From: Candidatus Levyibacteriota bacterium
Lineage (GTDB): Bacteria > Patescibacteria > Microgenomatia > Levybacterales > UBA12049
Assembly: GCA_027334565.1 (NCBI GenBank)
Contig: DAHWUP010000002.1
Location: forward strand, 62,001 to 126,000
Direction: 5' to 3'
DNA length: 64,000 bases
The notes under the pieces were generated by a model. It was not told the origin of the DNA and ran no database searches. It saw only the letters and a program-made list of their open reading frames with translations. Below, piece after piece: positions 1 through 8,004 of this stretch. Numbering within the stretch: the stretch's first letter is position 1; every line of letters begins with the position of its first letter. The translations under genes and the position numbers were made by a program.

Positions 1-716
1 CTCCCGACAAATCCCGTAAGCGACTGATTGTAATAATCAAGTTTCCATCCTCCGATGAACTGAAAGACAACTTTTGTGTAAAAATAAATTACCAGCTCGG
101 GATAAATCAAGAAAATAATTAAGTGTAATAATACGAAAGTCAAAAATAACCAAAGCAAATATTTCCATTTTTTGAATATTAAAAAATATACAGGCAGGAA
201 AGGAGGAAAAAACTTCATCGACAGAGATAGGACAAGGAAGACGGCGGATGAAAAAAAACGCTTATCGTTAAAAAAGTATACGGATAAACAGGTTAAAAAT
301 AAGACCAAAGTATTTATCTGTCCCATACCAAAATTAAATTTGACCGGAAAAGATAAGAATATGAAGGCAAGGACCATAAGACCCAAGCCTGAAAAAAACT
401 TCTTTTTGGCAATTTTAAAAATTAAATAAACCGACAAAAAAAGACAAATAAGCGAAACGACAAACCAAAGCTTTTCCGCCGCAGGAAGCGGCAGGAGAAT
501 GAACGGAAAGAAAAACATAATTGTTGCGGGCGGATAGACGTCGGGAAAGAATGCCAGACGACCGAACGTATACGGATTACCGCCTGCTAGCAAAACCTGT
601 GGTGAATAATAATGCACTAAAAAATCGGGATAACCCGGTAAAAGAAAAGCTTTTAGAAAAATAGCAATGGAAAATATAAAAAATAATGGGGGAAAATACT
701 TTTTGATAAATTTCAT
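1..716 (-). CDS. GT87-type (DUF2029) membrane glycosyltransferase, C-terminus cut by window edge
   Basis: Reverse-strand frame open from ATG at 716 to the left edge (238 codons, no stop seen). The protein is very hydrophobic, starting MKFIKKYFPPLFFIFSIA, with several membrane segments. Features of polyprenyl-phosphate-dependent GT87 enzymes are a first extracytoplasmic loop reading LLAGGNPYTFGR followed by FFPDVYPPAT, and later NFGMGQINTLVLFL. Such enzymes add sugars to lipids or glycans on the outer face of the membrane; the substrate cannot be told. The remaining membrane segments lie beyond the window. Family call is fairly firm; function is inferred. Confidence 0.7.
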   Translation of the reverse strand, partial: MKFIKKYFPPLFFIFSIAIFLKAFLLPGYPDFLVHYYSPQVLLAGGNPYTFGRLAFFPDVYPPATIMFFFPFILLPLPAAEKLWFVVSLICLFLSVYLIFKIAKKKFFSGLGLMVLAFIFLSFPVKFNFGMGQINTLVLFLTCLSVYFFNDKRFFSSAVFLVLSLSMKFFPPFLPVYFLIFKKWKYLLWLFLTFVLLHLIIFLIYPELVIYFYTKVVFQFIGGWKLDYYNQSLTGFVG

Positions 717-764
717 ACAAACATTAAATAATTAAATATTGAATATGTCAACCGTACCGTAAAC

Positions 765-793
765 TTGACAAGTAGGGTAAAATTTACAACAAT
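765..793 (+). promoter_or_regulatory. sigma70-type promoter of the 803 gene
   Basis: TTGACA at 765-770 and AACAAT at 788-793, 17 bp apart. The -10 ends 9 nt before the ATG at 803, so the transcript would have almost no leader. AATAAT at 791-796 is an alternative -10. Confidence 0.5.
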
Positions 794-802
794 AATGTTA
801 AT

Positions 803-1375
803 ATGGCAAGAAAGGGGTATGGGTTTTCGGACAGATTTCCCCATGTAGGGTTATTTTTTATTATAGCTCTGATACTTGCGATTCCTCTTACGGTCTGGTC
901 TTTAAATAACGCTTCTACCAATTTTATACAGCAGGCGCAATCGTTTAAATGCGGGCCATTTAACAATAATCCTGCCTGTCCGCCAGGTTTTAAGTGCGAA
1001 TACAACGCAAATACCGCCGTTTTAGGTGGCAGCTGCAATCTGGTGGCATTGCCGGCCCCGACCGGCTTAACTACGGCGTCAAGCTGTATTTCAAATCTGG
1101 GTATGCCCAATCAGGCTACATTTTCCTTAAGCTGGAACAGGGTGAATTACGCAACCGGTTATAGAGTCTACGGCAATTACTATTATTTCGACGGGAAAAA
1201 CCTATCCGATGTTAAAGTCGGACCTTACCGAACAGATACCAATTCATATACTCTAAACCTGCCCTTACCGCGTGGGGTCAGTAATTTTTACTGGTATACC
1301 GATGCGTATAATTCCGTTTACAACGTCATTAGTCAGCACAGCGCATTATCAACCGGTGCCTTAAATTGCCGCTAG
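803..1375 (+). CDS. membrane-anchored surface protein with FN3-like domain
   Basis: 190 aa. An uncleaved N-terminal anchor (residues about 11-34, ending AIPLTVWSLNN) is followed by a short Cys-containing segment (CGPFNNNPACPPGFKC, about 50-65) and a C-terminal fibronectin-III-like beta domain from about residue 87 (PTGLTTAS, FSLSWNRVNYATGYRVYG). Expected outside the membrane; ligand unknown. The first 35 residues are nearly the same as in the next gene, so these are tandem paralogues that share an anchor but not an ectodomain. The six Cys of the ectodomain could form disulfides. No enzymatic motif is seen. Confidence 0.7.
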   Translation: MARKGYGFSDRFPHVGLFFIIALILAIPLTVWSLNNASTNFIQQAQSFKCGPFNNNPACPPGFKCEYNANTAVLGGSCNLVALPAPTGLTTASSCISNLGMPNQATFSLSWNRVNYATGYRVYGNYYYFDGKNLSDVKVGPYRTDTNSYTLNLPLPRGVSNFYWYTDAYNSVYNVISQHSALSTGALNCR

Positions 1376-1386
1376 TTAAAAAATAC

Positions 1387-1416
1387 TTGACATAAAGCTG
1401 AAAATAAATTAATAAT
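1387..1416 (+). promoter_or_regulatory. sigma70-type promoter of the 1423 gene
   Basis: TTGACA at 1387-1392 and AATAAT at 1411-1416 with an 18-bp spacer. The -10 ends 6 nt before the ATG at 1423, predicting a leaderless mRNA. Confidence 0.55.
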
Positions 1417-1422
1417 ATATCA

Positions 1423-1839
1423 ATGGCAAAAACCAATGATTTTGCTGCTAGATTTCCACACGCGGGTATATTTTTGGTGATTGCCGTTGCTATCGCGATA
1501 CCTCTTACCGTCTGGTCACTGAACAATGTCCCGACCAACACCCAGCAATTCGCGTCGGGAGGGAATAACGGACAGGGACATGCATATGGGCACCGTTATA
1601 CACCTACTCCTACACCCACGTACAGCCCTACGCCAACATATACGCCCACACCGACTCAGGCCTGCAATAGTACCGGGACCGGCGGTTGCGTGACTCCGAC
1701 ACCGTCTGTTGCTTGTACTTCCTTAGGGGGCAATTGCTACAACACGGTAAGTTGTCCGATTGGAACGACTATAATTCAATCAACTTCTCCTCTTTGCAGT
1801 CCCTTGGGCTCAAATACCAGCGCTATCTGTTGCAAATGA
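1423..1839 (+). CDS. small membrane-anchored Thr-Pro-rich surface protein
   Basis: 138 aa. The N-terminus (FAARFPHAGIFLVIAVA then AIPLTVWSLNN) repeats the anchor of the gene upstream. A Gly/Asn/His stretch, a (T-P)n linker of about 30 residues and a small Cys-rich end (C at about 83, 89, 98, 104, 110, 125 and at 136-137) follow. Predicted outside the cell, with the TP stretch as an extended stalk and the Cys-rich end possibly disulfide-bonded. It has its own promoter, so it is expressed separately from its neighbours. Function unknown; no family recognised. Confidence 0.65.
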   Translation: MAKTNDFAARFPHAGIFLVIAVAIAIPLTVWSLNNVPTNTQQFASGGNNGQGHAYGHRYTPTPTPTYSPTPTYTPTPTQACNSTGTGGCVTPTPSVACTSLGGNCYNTVSCPIGTTIIQSTSPLCSPLGSNTSAICCK

Positions 1840-1845
1840 ACCCAC

Positions 1846-1874
1846 TTGACACCTTAAAATAAATTAACTAGGAT
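1846..1874 (+). promoter_or_regulatory. sigma70-type promoter of the SIMPL gene
   Basis: TTGACA at 1846-1851, 17-bp spacer, TAGGAT at 1869-1874. The -10 ends 6 nt before the GTG start at 1881, so the message is predicted to be leaderless with a GTG start. Confidence 0.6.
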
Positions 1875-1880
1875 GAAGGT

Positions 1881-2669
1881 GTGAGTAAATTCTACAAGCG
1901 GTTTGAAGCACAAATTGTAACCATAGTTTTAATTCTCATCGGCGTATTTTTATACATCAAGGTCGCCGGTCCGATCCCGTTTTTCATCAATAGCGTTCAA
2001 ACGACCAAAACGGATCTGTTTTCCTCCGACGGTGAGGGAACGGTTACAGCCGCTCCGGATACAGCGGAAATAAACCTCGGCGTTACCCAAACGGGAGCAA
2101 CCGTTTCGGATGCGCAATCAAAGGCAAATTCTACGGCGAATAAAATAATAGCCGGTTTAAAAAAATTGGGGATTTTGGAGAAAGACGTCAAAACCACCAA
2201 TTATTCGATTAGTCCAAATTACCAATCGGCGGACATAAACGGACCTTTTCTTCCTACAAGAGGCGGGGGCATCACCGGTTATACGGTCACTCAAAACCTG
2301 CAGATTAAGGTAACTCCCATTGATAAGGTAAATAATGTTATCGATTCGGCCACCGCAGCAGGCGCAAACCTGGTAGGCGGAGTGAATTTCACTTTTAGTG
2401 ATAATCTGCAAAACAATTTGGAAAATGAAGCGATGCAACAGGCGGTTAATAACGCCAAGCAAAGGGCTCAAAATCTTGCGAGCGCTTCCGGAATAAATTT
2501 GGGAAGGATAGTGAACGTGGTCCAAAGCTCGAACAACCCAAGACCTATAACCTTTGGGGGCCCCGCGGTCGCTAATTCTACGGTCCAGGAGGCCGCGCCA
2601 CCAACCGATGTCACACCGGGACAGAATACCGTTACCGTTGATGTAGTCCTTTACTACGAAACTTATTAG
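1881..2669 (+). CDS. SIMPL-domain (DUF541/YggE-like) exported protein
   Basis: 262 aa with one N-terminal membrane segment (about 12-32) and an extracytoplasmic SIMPL/DUF541 domain from about residue 48. Recognisable parts are GEGTVTAAPDTAEINLGV, the helix with NSTANKIIAGLKKLGI, KDVKTTNYSISPNY and the closing TVTVDVVLYYE. SIMPL proteins form oligomeric rings and are linked to oxidative-stress protection in E. coli YggE; no reaction is known. Start is GTG, chosen because the promoter -10 lies 6 nt upstream. The stop overlaps by 4 nt the stop of the convergent gene (shared TTAG). Confidence 0.85.
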   Translation: MSKFYKRFEAQIVTIVLILIGVFLYIKVAGPIPFFINSVQTTKTDLFSSDGEGTVTAAPDTAEINLGVTQTGATVSDAQSKANSTANKIIAGLKKLGILEKDVKTTNYSISPNYQSADINGPFLPTRGGGITGYTVTQNLQIKVTPIDKVNNVIDSATAAGANLVGGVNFTFSDNLQNNLENEAMQQAVNNAKQRAQNLASASGINLGRIVNVVQSSNNPRPITFGGPAVANSTVQEAAPPTDVTPGQNTVTVDVVLYYETY

Positions 2670-3565
2670 CCTCCTGCATTCTGATTTTGAGAAGAGGACA
2701 TTTTTTCCATCTTAAGTATTTCCTGTAAGCGTCCTTTTGCCAAATATTCATCGCCGGTATATATCGATAGCGAGTTCAACATCGACTCGTAGTCACTTAA
2801 ACCCCTATCACGATAAAGAACATAATTATCACTAATCATTTTGGCCGCAGCGGCGATCATTTCCCAGTCATCCTGATGACGTTGTGGCATACCTGCCAAG
2901 TCGGAAAACGGTTCGGAAGCTTTCTTGATGTATTCGGGGGTCCAGGTATCGATATTTATCTGTGCGATTCCGTAAATCGGATAGTTTTCCTTGCTGAAAG
3001 CCTTTTTACTTCTTGAGGCGTGGCTTTCCTGCTCAATGGTAACCATCAACACTTCCCAGGGAATGCCATAATACTGTGCGATCGGTTCAATGATAGGATA
3101 ATAGATCTTAACGTCTTTTAAGAGCTGTTCATTGGTTACCGCATGGAGAATTTGGGGAGCACTGTCTATCGCGGCAACGATTTCGCCCAAACGGACATCC
3201 GAGTTCAATTTGATTAGTTTTTCCGTGAATTGATTTGATGGTATTGATGTTGCAGGAGAACTTTGAGGTGATAAAGGTTTAAATTCATCCATAAATCCAG
3301 GCCCGGGACTATTGTCAAAAATTACATTCGAAGCCTCCCGGCTGTCATGGTTGAACCCCTGCATCCCGTCCGAAAGTACCGATGGAGTAGACGACTGATC
3401 ATCCAATACCTTCACAATAGGCACCCCGGCGGCGTCAATGATTTGGCTTTCAGGGCCTGCAACCAGCACGCCCGCCACCAGCAAGGCCGCTGCCTTGGAA
3501 GCTGCTCTTCTCCTTTTCAATCTGGTTTTTTCGTCTGTTTTGTTTATTGACTTATCTCTTTCCAT
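2666..3565 (-). CDS. exported lytic-transglycosylase-like (lysozyme-fold) protein
   Basis: 299 aa. A basic N-terminus (KTRLKRRRAASK) precedes a hydrophobic segment (about 23-38), then a Ser/Pro-rich linker to about 105. The C-terminal half (about 145-285) resembles soluble lytic transglycosylases: WEVLMVTIEQESHAS carries the catalytic Glu-Ser pair, and YGIAQINIDTW matches the conserved GxxQI segment. It would cleave peptidoglycan glycan strands at the cell surface. The twin Arg run is not a good Tat motif. Stop overlaps the convergent SIMPL gene by 4 nt. The SLT assignment rests on these two motifs only. Confidence 0.7.
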   Translation of the reverse strand: MERDKSINKTDEKTRLKRRRAASKAAALLVAGVLVAGPESQIIDAAGVPIVKVLDDQSSTPSVLSDGMQGFNHDSREASNVIFDNSPGPGFMDEFKPLSPQSSPATSIPSNQFTEKLIKLNSDVRLGEIVAAIDSAPQILHAVTNEQLLKDVKIYYPIIEPIAQYYGIPWEVLMVTIEQESHASRSKKAFSKENYPIYGIAQINIDTWTPEYIKKASEPFSDLAGMPQRHQDDWEMIAAAAKMISDNYVLYRDRGLSDYESMLNSLSIYTGDEYLAKGRLQEILKMEKMSSSQNQNAGG

Positions 3566-3648
3566 AATAATAAAAAGTTAATAAAGTAATTAACTAAACC
3601 TGTTTTTATTACCGCCACAAACGCAACGGGGAATGATGTTGTAAAACA

Positions 3649-3677
3649 ATTATAGGATATCCTCATCTTCCTGTCAA
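3649..3677 (-). promoter_or_regulatory. consensus sigma70 promoter for the lytic transglycosylase gene
   Basis: On the minus strand, TTGACA (plus 3672-3677) and TATAAT (plus 3649-3654) are separated by exactly 17 bp, a perfect consensus. Unlike most promoters here it is distant: about 75 nt of leader precede the ATG at 3565. The leader has no clear Shine-Dalgarno. Confidence 0.8.
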
Positions 3678-3799
3678 CCCCCTTTCAGCGATATTTTGGT
3701 TTGTTCTACGAATCAATTGAAATTTCGGCAGCTTATTTAAAAAAGATTTTAACTTATGCATTCTGAAATCGAGGGCCGTAAGGAGTATCCCACTGAATT

Positions 3800-4732
3800 T
3801 TATTTATTTCCGCTGTGGAAATTGTGATGGACATCGCGAAGCTGTTTATTGGTGATATGTGTGTAGATCTGGGTGGTGGCAATATTTTTATGTCCGAGCA
3901 TCTCCTGTACCGAACGAAGATCCGCACCGTTGGTCAAAAGGTCGGTCGCGAAACTATGCCTTAGCGTATGGACCGTGGCATCAACCGGAATTCGGGCCAA
4001 CCGTACATATTTTTTGACGATCCGTTCGACACTCCTCGGCGTTAATCTCATTTTTTCCCCTCCGTCATCTTCGTTAACCGCACCCGAATACCTTATAAAC
4101 AACGGTTTAAATACGTCCTCGCGTTTGTCGAGGTACCGTTTTACCCAATCGGCGGCTCTGTCGGAAATAAATACGATCCTGGCTCTTCCGCCTTTTCCAA
4201 TCACTCCGAACTCGCGTCTGACTAAGTTTATCTGGTCTTGGTTAAGTTTTATCAACTCGGATACCCTTAACCCGGTCGAGAACAACAACTCCAGAATGGC
4301 CCTGTCCCTTAAACCTTCCTCTTTGGAGGTATCACAAACCGTTACCAGACGGTCTATCTGATCCTTTTCCAAAAACTTTAACGACCTTGATTCGGTTTTG
4401 GGTAAATCAATTTTTGAGGGCTCCAGAGTTTTAAAATCGTTTTTGATCAAAAAGCGTAAGAATGACCTTAGGGCTATCACGTAATAGTTCTGTGTCACTC
4501 TTTTTATCGGCTGATTTTTTTCGTCGGTTTTGTTGGCCAAAAAAACGCGATATTTTCGCACGGTGGCAAGATCCAATTCCTCGATATTTTTTTGGGGAAG
4601 GGTAGAGGTAAGCCACCGGTTGAAAACTTCAAGATAATGCCTGTAATCCCGCAGGGTCAACTTGCTGCAGTTTTTTTCAATCTCAAGATATTCCAAGAAC
4701 TGATCGATTAGTCCTGACAATTCTTCATTCAT
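3800..4732 (-). CDS. xer: Xer-family tyrosine recombinase
   Basis: 310 aa. N-terminal SAM-like core-binding domain (about 1-95) and C-terminal catalytic domain. All catalytic residues are present: R156 (STGLRVSEL), K180 (GKGGRARIV), H255 and R258 (HTLRHSFAT), H281 (LGHKNIATT) and nucleophile Y290 (QIYTH). Likely the chromosome dimer resolvase; XerC and XerD cannot be told apart and CPR often have one. A longer frame begins at 4795, but a TTGACA-17-CATAAT promoter lies inside that extension, so the ATG at 4732 is chosen. Repeated arm-like sites overlap this promoter, and a candidate dif lies 2.6 kb away at 7298. Confidence 0.92.
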   Translation of the reverse strand: MNEELSGLIDQFLEYLEIEKNCSKLTLRDYRHYLEVFNRWLTSTLPQKNIEELDLATVRKYRVFLANKTDEKNQPIKRVTQNYYVIALRSFLRFLIKNDFKTLEPSKIDLPKTESRSLKFLEKDQIDRLVTVCDTSKEEGLRDRAILELLFSTGLRVSELIKLNQDQINLVRREFGVIGKGGRARIVFISDRAADWVKRYLDKREDVFKPLFIRYSGAVNEDDGGEKMRLTPRSVERIVKKYVRLARIPVDATVHTLRHSFATDLLTNGADLRSVQEMLGHKNIATTQIYTHITNKQLRDVHHNFHSGNK

Positions 4733-4760
4733 TGTGCGACGTAATAATATTATGCGACGT
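4732..4760. repeat. two directly repeated Xer-arm-like sites overlapping the xer promoter
   Basis: TTGTGCGACGT (4732-4742) and TTATGCGACGT (4750-4760) are 11-mers in direct orientation, 18 bp apart, differing at one base. Read on the minus strand the second is ACGTCGCATAA, which matches the usual XerC-side dif arm (E. coli GGTGCGCATAA) at its last 8 positions apart from T for G. One copy abuts the start codon and the other overlaps the -10, so recombinase binding could repress its own gene. Role inferred. Confidence 0.55.
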
Positions 4761-4777
4761 ATAGATTTGCCTGTCAA
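4749..4777 (-). promoter_or_regulatory. xer promoter
   Basis: Minus strand: TTGACA (plus 4772-4777), 17-bp spacer, CATAAT (plus 4749-4754). The leader to the ATG at 4732 would be about 10 nt. Confidence 0.75.
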
Positions 4778-4779
4778 GG

Positions 4780-4809
4780 TTGACAGAAAGCCCAAAAATC
4801 AGGCATACT
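4780..4809 (+). promoter_or_regulatory. promoter of the GH18 gene, back-to-back with the xer promoter
   Basis: TTGACA at 4780-4785, 18-bp spacer, CATACT at 4804-4809, which ends 8 nt before the ATG at 4818. Its -35 and that of xer form the inverted repeat TGTCAAGGTTGACA, only 2 bp apart, so two polymerases could not occupy them together. Confidence 0.6.
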
Positions 4810-4817
4810 GAAATATA

Positions 4818-6344
4818 ATGCGGGATAAATATATCGAATTAATCATCGATTACATCAAAGAACGTCCGGACTACGAACATGCTTTGGACGAGATCAAAAA
4901 GGAGGTTCTGGCACTTGGAGCGACGGAGAACGAATTCGACGAAGCTATGAACCGGATTACCGGCTACGCACCTTCCGATAAGTCACGGGGAGCGGCAGAT
5001 TTCATCAGCCAAAACACCGTCCAGCCGGAATTTAAATCCTCAAACCGGGAAAAACTGGTTGAAAAAATTACGGATTTTGTCGATAAGGCGAAAATAATCA
5101 GACCGACACGGAAATCCGTCGCGGTACTGGCTGTGATATTAATTCTGGTGGTAGGACTAACACAGCTTTTAAAATTCAATAATAATCCTCCAAGCGCGGC
5201 CGTAACCGAAAACCTACCTCAAGTTAGCAGAAGCGAACAGACTCTGGTCCCGGTCGTTTACGCCAGTTCCTTACCGGTCGATGCCGGCAAGATCTTTTCG
5301 GTTCCGTCTCCTTCAAAAATTCAGTTGACCGTAACCGGAAAACCCAAAAAAACTATTTTCGGTTTTTTCCCGTATTGGATGATGGGTGAAGCCGATAATA
5401 TCACCCTGAATACGCTTACCGATGTCAGCATTTTCGGACTTGAAACCGACCAAAACGGAAATATCATGACCGGGGGAAACGACGAAGCGGGCGGCGGCTG
5501 GCAGATGTGGACAGACCCTCTTTTGGACAGATTCATCTCGAGGGCACGGTCATACGGCATTAAAATCAGCCTGACTATCAAGTCATTCAATAATGGCAAT
5601 ATTGCAGCTGTTGTAACCTCCGACAACGCCCAAAAAAACCTCATCGCGAATATCCTATATCTTGTGAATTCCAAAAATCTTGACGGGGTCAATATCGATT
5701 TTGAGTACGTCGGAAATCCAAGCCAGACGGTAACGGACGGTTTTACGAGATTTATCACCAACCTGAATACGGAACTTAAGCGGCAAAATCCCAATTCGAT
5801 ACTTACTATCGATACTTATCTTGCGTCAGGTTCCGATGACGGACTCTTTGACCTGCCGGCACTGGCTCTTCAAAGTGACGCTTTTATCATCATGGGTTAT
5901 GATATGCATACACCAAAGGGCGATCCCGGACCCGTTTCGGCAATGGGCGGCGATTCCAATATCATCGGCTACGTACAAAATTATCTGGAAAAGGTCAGTC
6001 CGTCAAAGATTATTTTGGCCGTACCATATTACGGTTATGATTGGCCGCAAAACGGAACCAATGACCCCAGCAATGTAAAGATACTGCCATACGCTCTAAT
6101 CGCCGACCAGAGCAAGAACCTACAGCTAAATTGGGATACTACCTCCGAAACCCCTTCATTTACCTACAAGGACAGCTCAGGAAACCCCAGAATCGTATAT
6201 TTTGACAACGTCAGATCTTTGGGAATTAAATACGATTTTATCAACGAGAAAAACCTAAAAGGCGTCGGAATCTGGGCACTTGGCTACGACGGCAACAATC
6301 AGGACCTTCAGAAACTGTTAATTGATAAATTTATTAACCAATGA
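4818..6344 (+). CDS. membrane-anchored glycoside hydrolase family 18 protein
   Basis: 508 aa. Residues 1-98 are a charged, probably cytoplasmic helical region; 99-118 form a membrane segment; an extracytoplasmic linker leads to a GH18 domain from about 178. The family signature is complete: DGVNIDFE at 289-296, with E296 as acid/base and D294 assisting. KIILAVPYYGYDW and VGIWALGYDG near the end match the later barrel strands. GH18 enzymes of the YaaH type cut N-acetylglucosamine-containing polymers, so a peptidoglycan or partner-cell glycan is a plausible substrate. The cytoplasmic head is unusual for this family. Confidence 0.85.
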   Translation: MRDKYIELIIDYIKERPDYEHALDEIKKEVLALGATENEFDEAMNRITGYAPSDKSRGAADFISQNTVQPEFKSSNREKLVEKITDFVDKAKIIRPTRKSVAVLAVILILVVGLTQLLKFNNNPPSAAVTENLPQVSRSEQTLVPVVYASSLPVDAGKIFSVPSPSKIQLTVTGKPKKTIFGFFPYWMMGEADNITLNTLTDVSIFGLETDQNGNIMTGGNDEAGGGWQMWTDPLLDRFISRARSYGIKISLTIKSFNNGNIAAVVTSDNAQKNLIANILYLVNSKNLDGVNIDFEYVGNPSQTVTDGFTRFITNLNTELKRQNPNSILTIDTYLASGSDDGLFDLPALALQSDAFIIMGYDMHTPKGDPGPVSAMGGDSNIIGYVQNYLEKVSPSKIILAVPYYGYDWPQNGTNDPSNVKILPYALIADQSKNLQLNWDTTSETPSFTYKDSSGNPRIVYFDNVRSLGIKYDFINEKNLKGVGIWALGYDGNNQDLQKLLIDKFINQ

Positions 6345-6389
6345 ACAACAATTGACAATAAACAAACGACAATGCTAAGCTAATAAATT

Positions 6390-7061
6390 ATGAGTGACAG
6401 AGATCAAGAAAATATGCGCCCATCACGGTTGGACACCTTAACCGAGAATTCGGCCGATACCAGAAGATCGGCAGGGTCAGGAATGTTGACCAGAAGAAGA
6501 GCGCTGGCAGGAGCTATTTTAGTGCCAGCCATCGCTTTAGCCGCTACATCCGGACCGGAGTTCGTAAATTCTATCACGAAACCTTTTTCACCGGAAAATT
6601 CCCGCGCCAATTACGTGACGACCGTCGACCAGGATGCCATTATAAGACTTGGGCTTGATGCCAGTAACCACTACGGAGCACTTATTTTCCCCGGCGGTCT
6701 TGACCAGAACTTGATGGCTGTCTCCGAACAAGGCGGAATCGAAGGAAACCAGATTAAAAGCATAGAGGGAAAACCAGTATTGCCGGGAGCGACGGCCTTT
6801 GAGGTTAAAAACCCCGGTGCCAACGATGAAGGCCAGATGCCGCTTATCGTTACCTTTGAAGACAGCGGCAAAGTCCTGCCTGCCGTTCTGGAGCCGTTAT
6901 TTCCCACCAACGGTGAATTGATCCAGCAAGGCAACATTAGAACCGTTAACGGAAGTGTAGAAAGAAATGCACAGGGTCAAAGAACCGAAACCGGAACCGG
7001 TTTGACCGTCGATCAGATCAGTTTCATAACCAGTACCGCATCTCCCTCCGAAACCCATTAA
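6390..7061 (+). CDS. exported protein of unknown function with Tat-like signal
   Basis: 223 aa. After about 30 polar residues comes MLTRRRALAGAILVPAIALA, a twin-arginine-like n-region with a hydrophobic core, then a soluble domain of about 150 residues without recognised motif (it includes DQDAIIRLGLDASNHYGALI). TTGACA at 6352-6357 and TAAGCT at 6376-6381 give a promoter whose -10 ends 8 nt before the ATG. The long polar lead before the RR pair is atypical, and no tat genes are in the window, so Sec export or simple anchoring is equally possible. Confidence 0.6.
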   Translation: MSDRDQENMRPSRLDTLTENSADTRRSAGSGMLTRRRALAGAILVPAIALAATSGPEFVNSITKPFSPENSRANYVTTVDQDAIIRLGLDASNHYGALIFPGGLDQNLMAVSEQGGIEGNQIKSIEGKPVLPGATAFEVKNPGANDEGQMPLIVTFEDSGKVLPAVLEPLFPTNGELIQQGNIRTVNGSVERNAQGQRTETGTGLTVDQISFITSTASPSETH

Positions 7062-8004
7062 AACAAACAATTATCTAACATTTTAACGACCAATTTGGAA
7101 ATTAATGAATTTAGCTTCAAATAGCCTCAAAAATATAAATTATAAATCCCATAGTAGGGGAGTGACAAAAAATCTCTATACCAACTTGAAAAATGGTGTA
7201 ATTAACTAAGCCGGAGTAGAAAGTTTAAGAAATAACAAATATATGAACAAAAAATAGTCAGATTTAAGGTCCTTCCCCCAAGCTTTGAAGCTGGCTGGCG
7301 TCGTAAAAGTATTATTGTGCGACGTAATCAATTTCTCTTTCCTGCTGCCATAAGGCAACCAAAAATCCGTAGTCATAAGCGTTGCGCCTTAGGGGAAAGA
7401 AGACTTAATGCCTGTCTGAAAGCCCGTTACTCTTTTAAACGGTTAAATCAAATGTTTTATTTTATTATTTACCTTAGCGTACCTTTTAAGCAACCCCTAC
7501 CCCCGGGATCGGATACTTGTGCCATGTTTAGACTGCCAATACAATCTAATCTCACGAATTTAGCCTCAAAAACGTATATTTTAGCAACCACATTTTCCCG
7601 GAGTATCGAGACCATTCGATCAGATGGCATTCGAGTTTTTTTCGTATAAGTCACAAATATTTATGTCTTCGGTAATTAAACAGGAGAGCATTACTTCCTC
7701 CATCCGTGAAAAGTCGGCCAAAAAACCCGTGAAAACACACGTAAGTTTTCCACATTGAAGATAAATATATCCTATAATTGTTAATTTATGTCTATATCAA
7801 ACTATATCACTATTTTCTACTTCAAACTGTATCAACCCCTGACTTTATCCGCTACTCCACTTCCCTGTTACAACGATGCCAAGAATAATTTTTCAGGATA
7901 AACAACAATTTATTAAGATAAATTGTACCGGCATTTATTGGTATTTGAGGCCAAACTATAGATGATCTTATCCAATAATGCCGCGCTTCCCCAGAGCCAG
8001 TGCG
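7062..8004. other. 943-bp non-coding stretch containing the candidate dif site
   Basis: Longest gene-free stretch of the window. No tRNA, tmRNA, SRP or RNase P core was recognised. It contains the dif-like site at 7298-7325, the 12-mer TAGCCTCAAAAA twice (7122-7133 and 7561-7572) and a small hairpin around 7730-7760 (GAAAAC pairing with GTTTTC). A 110-codon frame at 7317-7649 has no protein-like features and begins inside the dif-like site, so it is not called as a gene. Confidence 0.6.
7298..7325 (+). other. candidate dif recombination site
   Basis: GCGTCGTAAAA (7298-7308), spacer GTATTA (7309-7314), TTGTGCGACGT (7315-7325): the 11-6-11 architecture of dif. The arms are inverted with 8 of 11 positions matching. 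The right arm is identical to the 11-mer abutting the xer start at 4732-4742, and a 15-mer around it (7314-7328) recurs at 4731-4745. Inner AA/TT and the CG core fit known dif arms. Lying in a gene-free stretch near a xer gene also fits. Not tested against other genomes. Confidence 0.55.

Noticed and set aside
172..429. 85-codon Lys-rich plus-strand frame
   Set aside because: It is the antisense of the GT87 gene, whose hydrophobic reverse-strand frame is open across the whole region.
6342..6344. Possible recoding of TGA as in Gracilibacteria/Absconditabacteria
   Set aside because: TGA ends well-defined genes (for example 6342-6344, 24006-24008, 60298-60300), and RF1-type motifs and gene lengths are normal for the standard code.
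7317..7649. 110-codon plus-strand frame in the large non-coding gap
   Set aside because: It starts inside the dif-like site, has no protein-like composition, membrane segment or motif, and lacks a ribosome-binding site or a promoter at a suitable distance.
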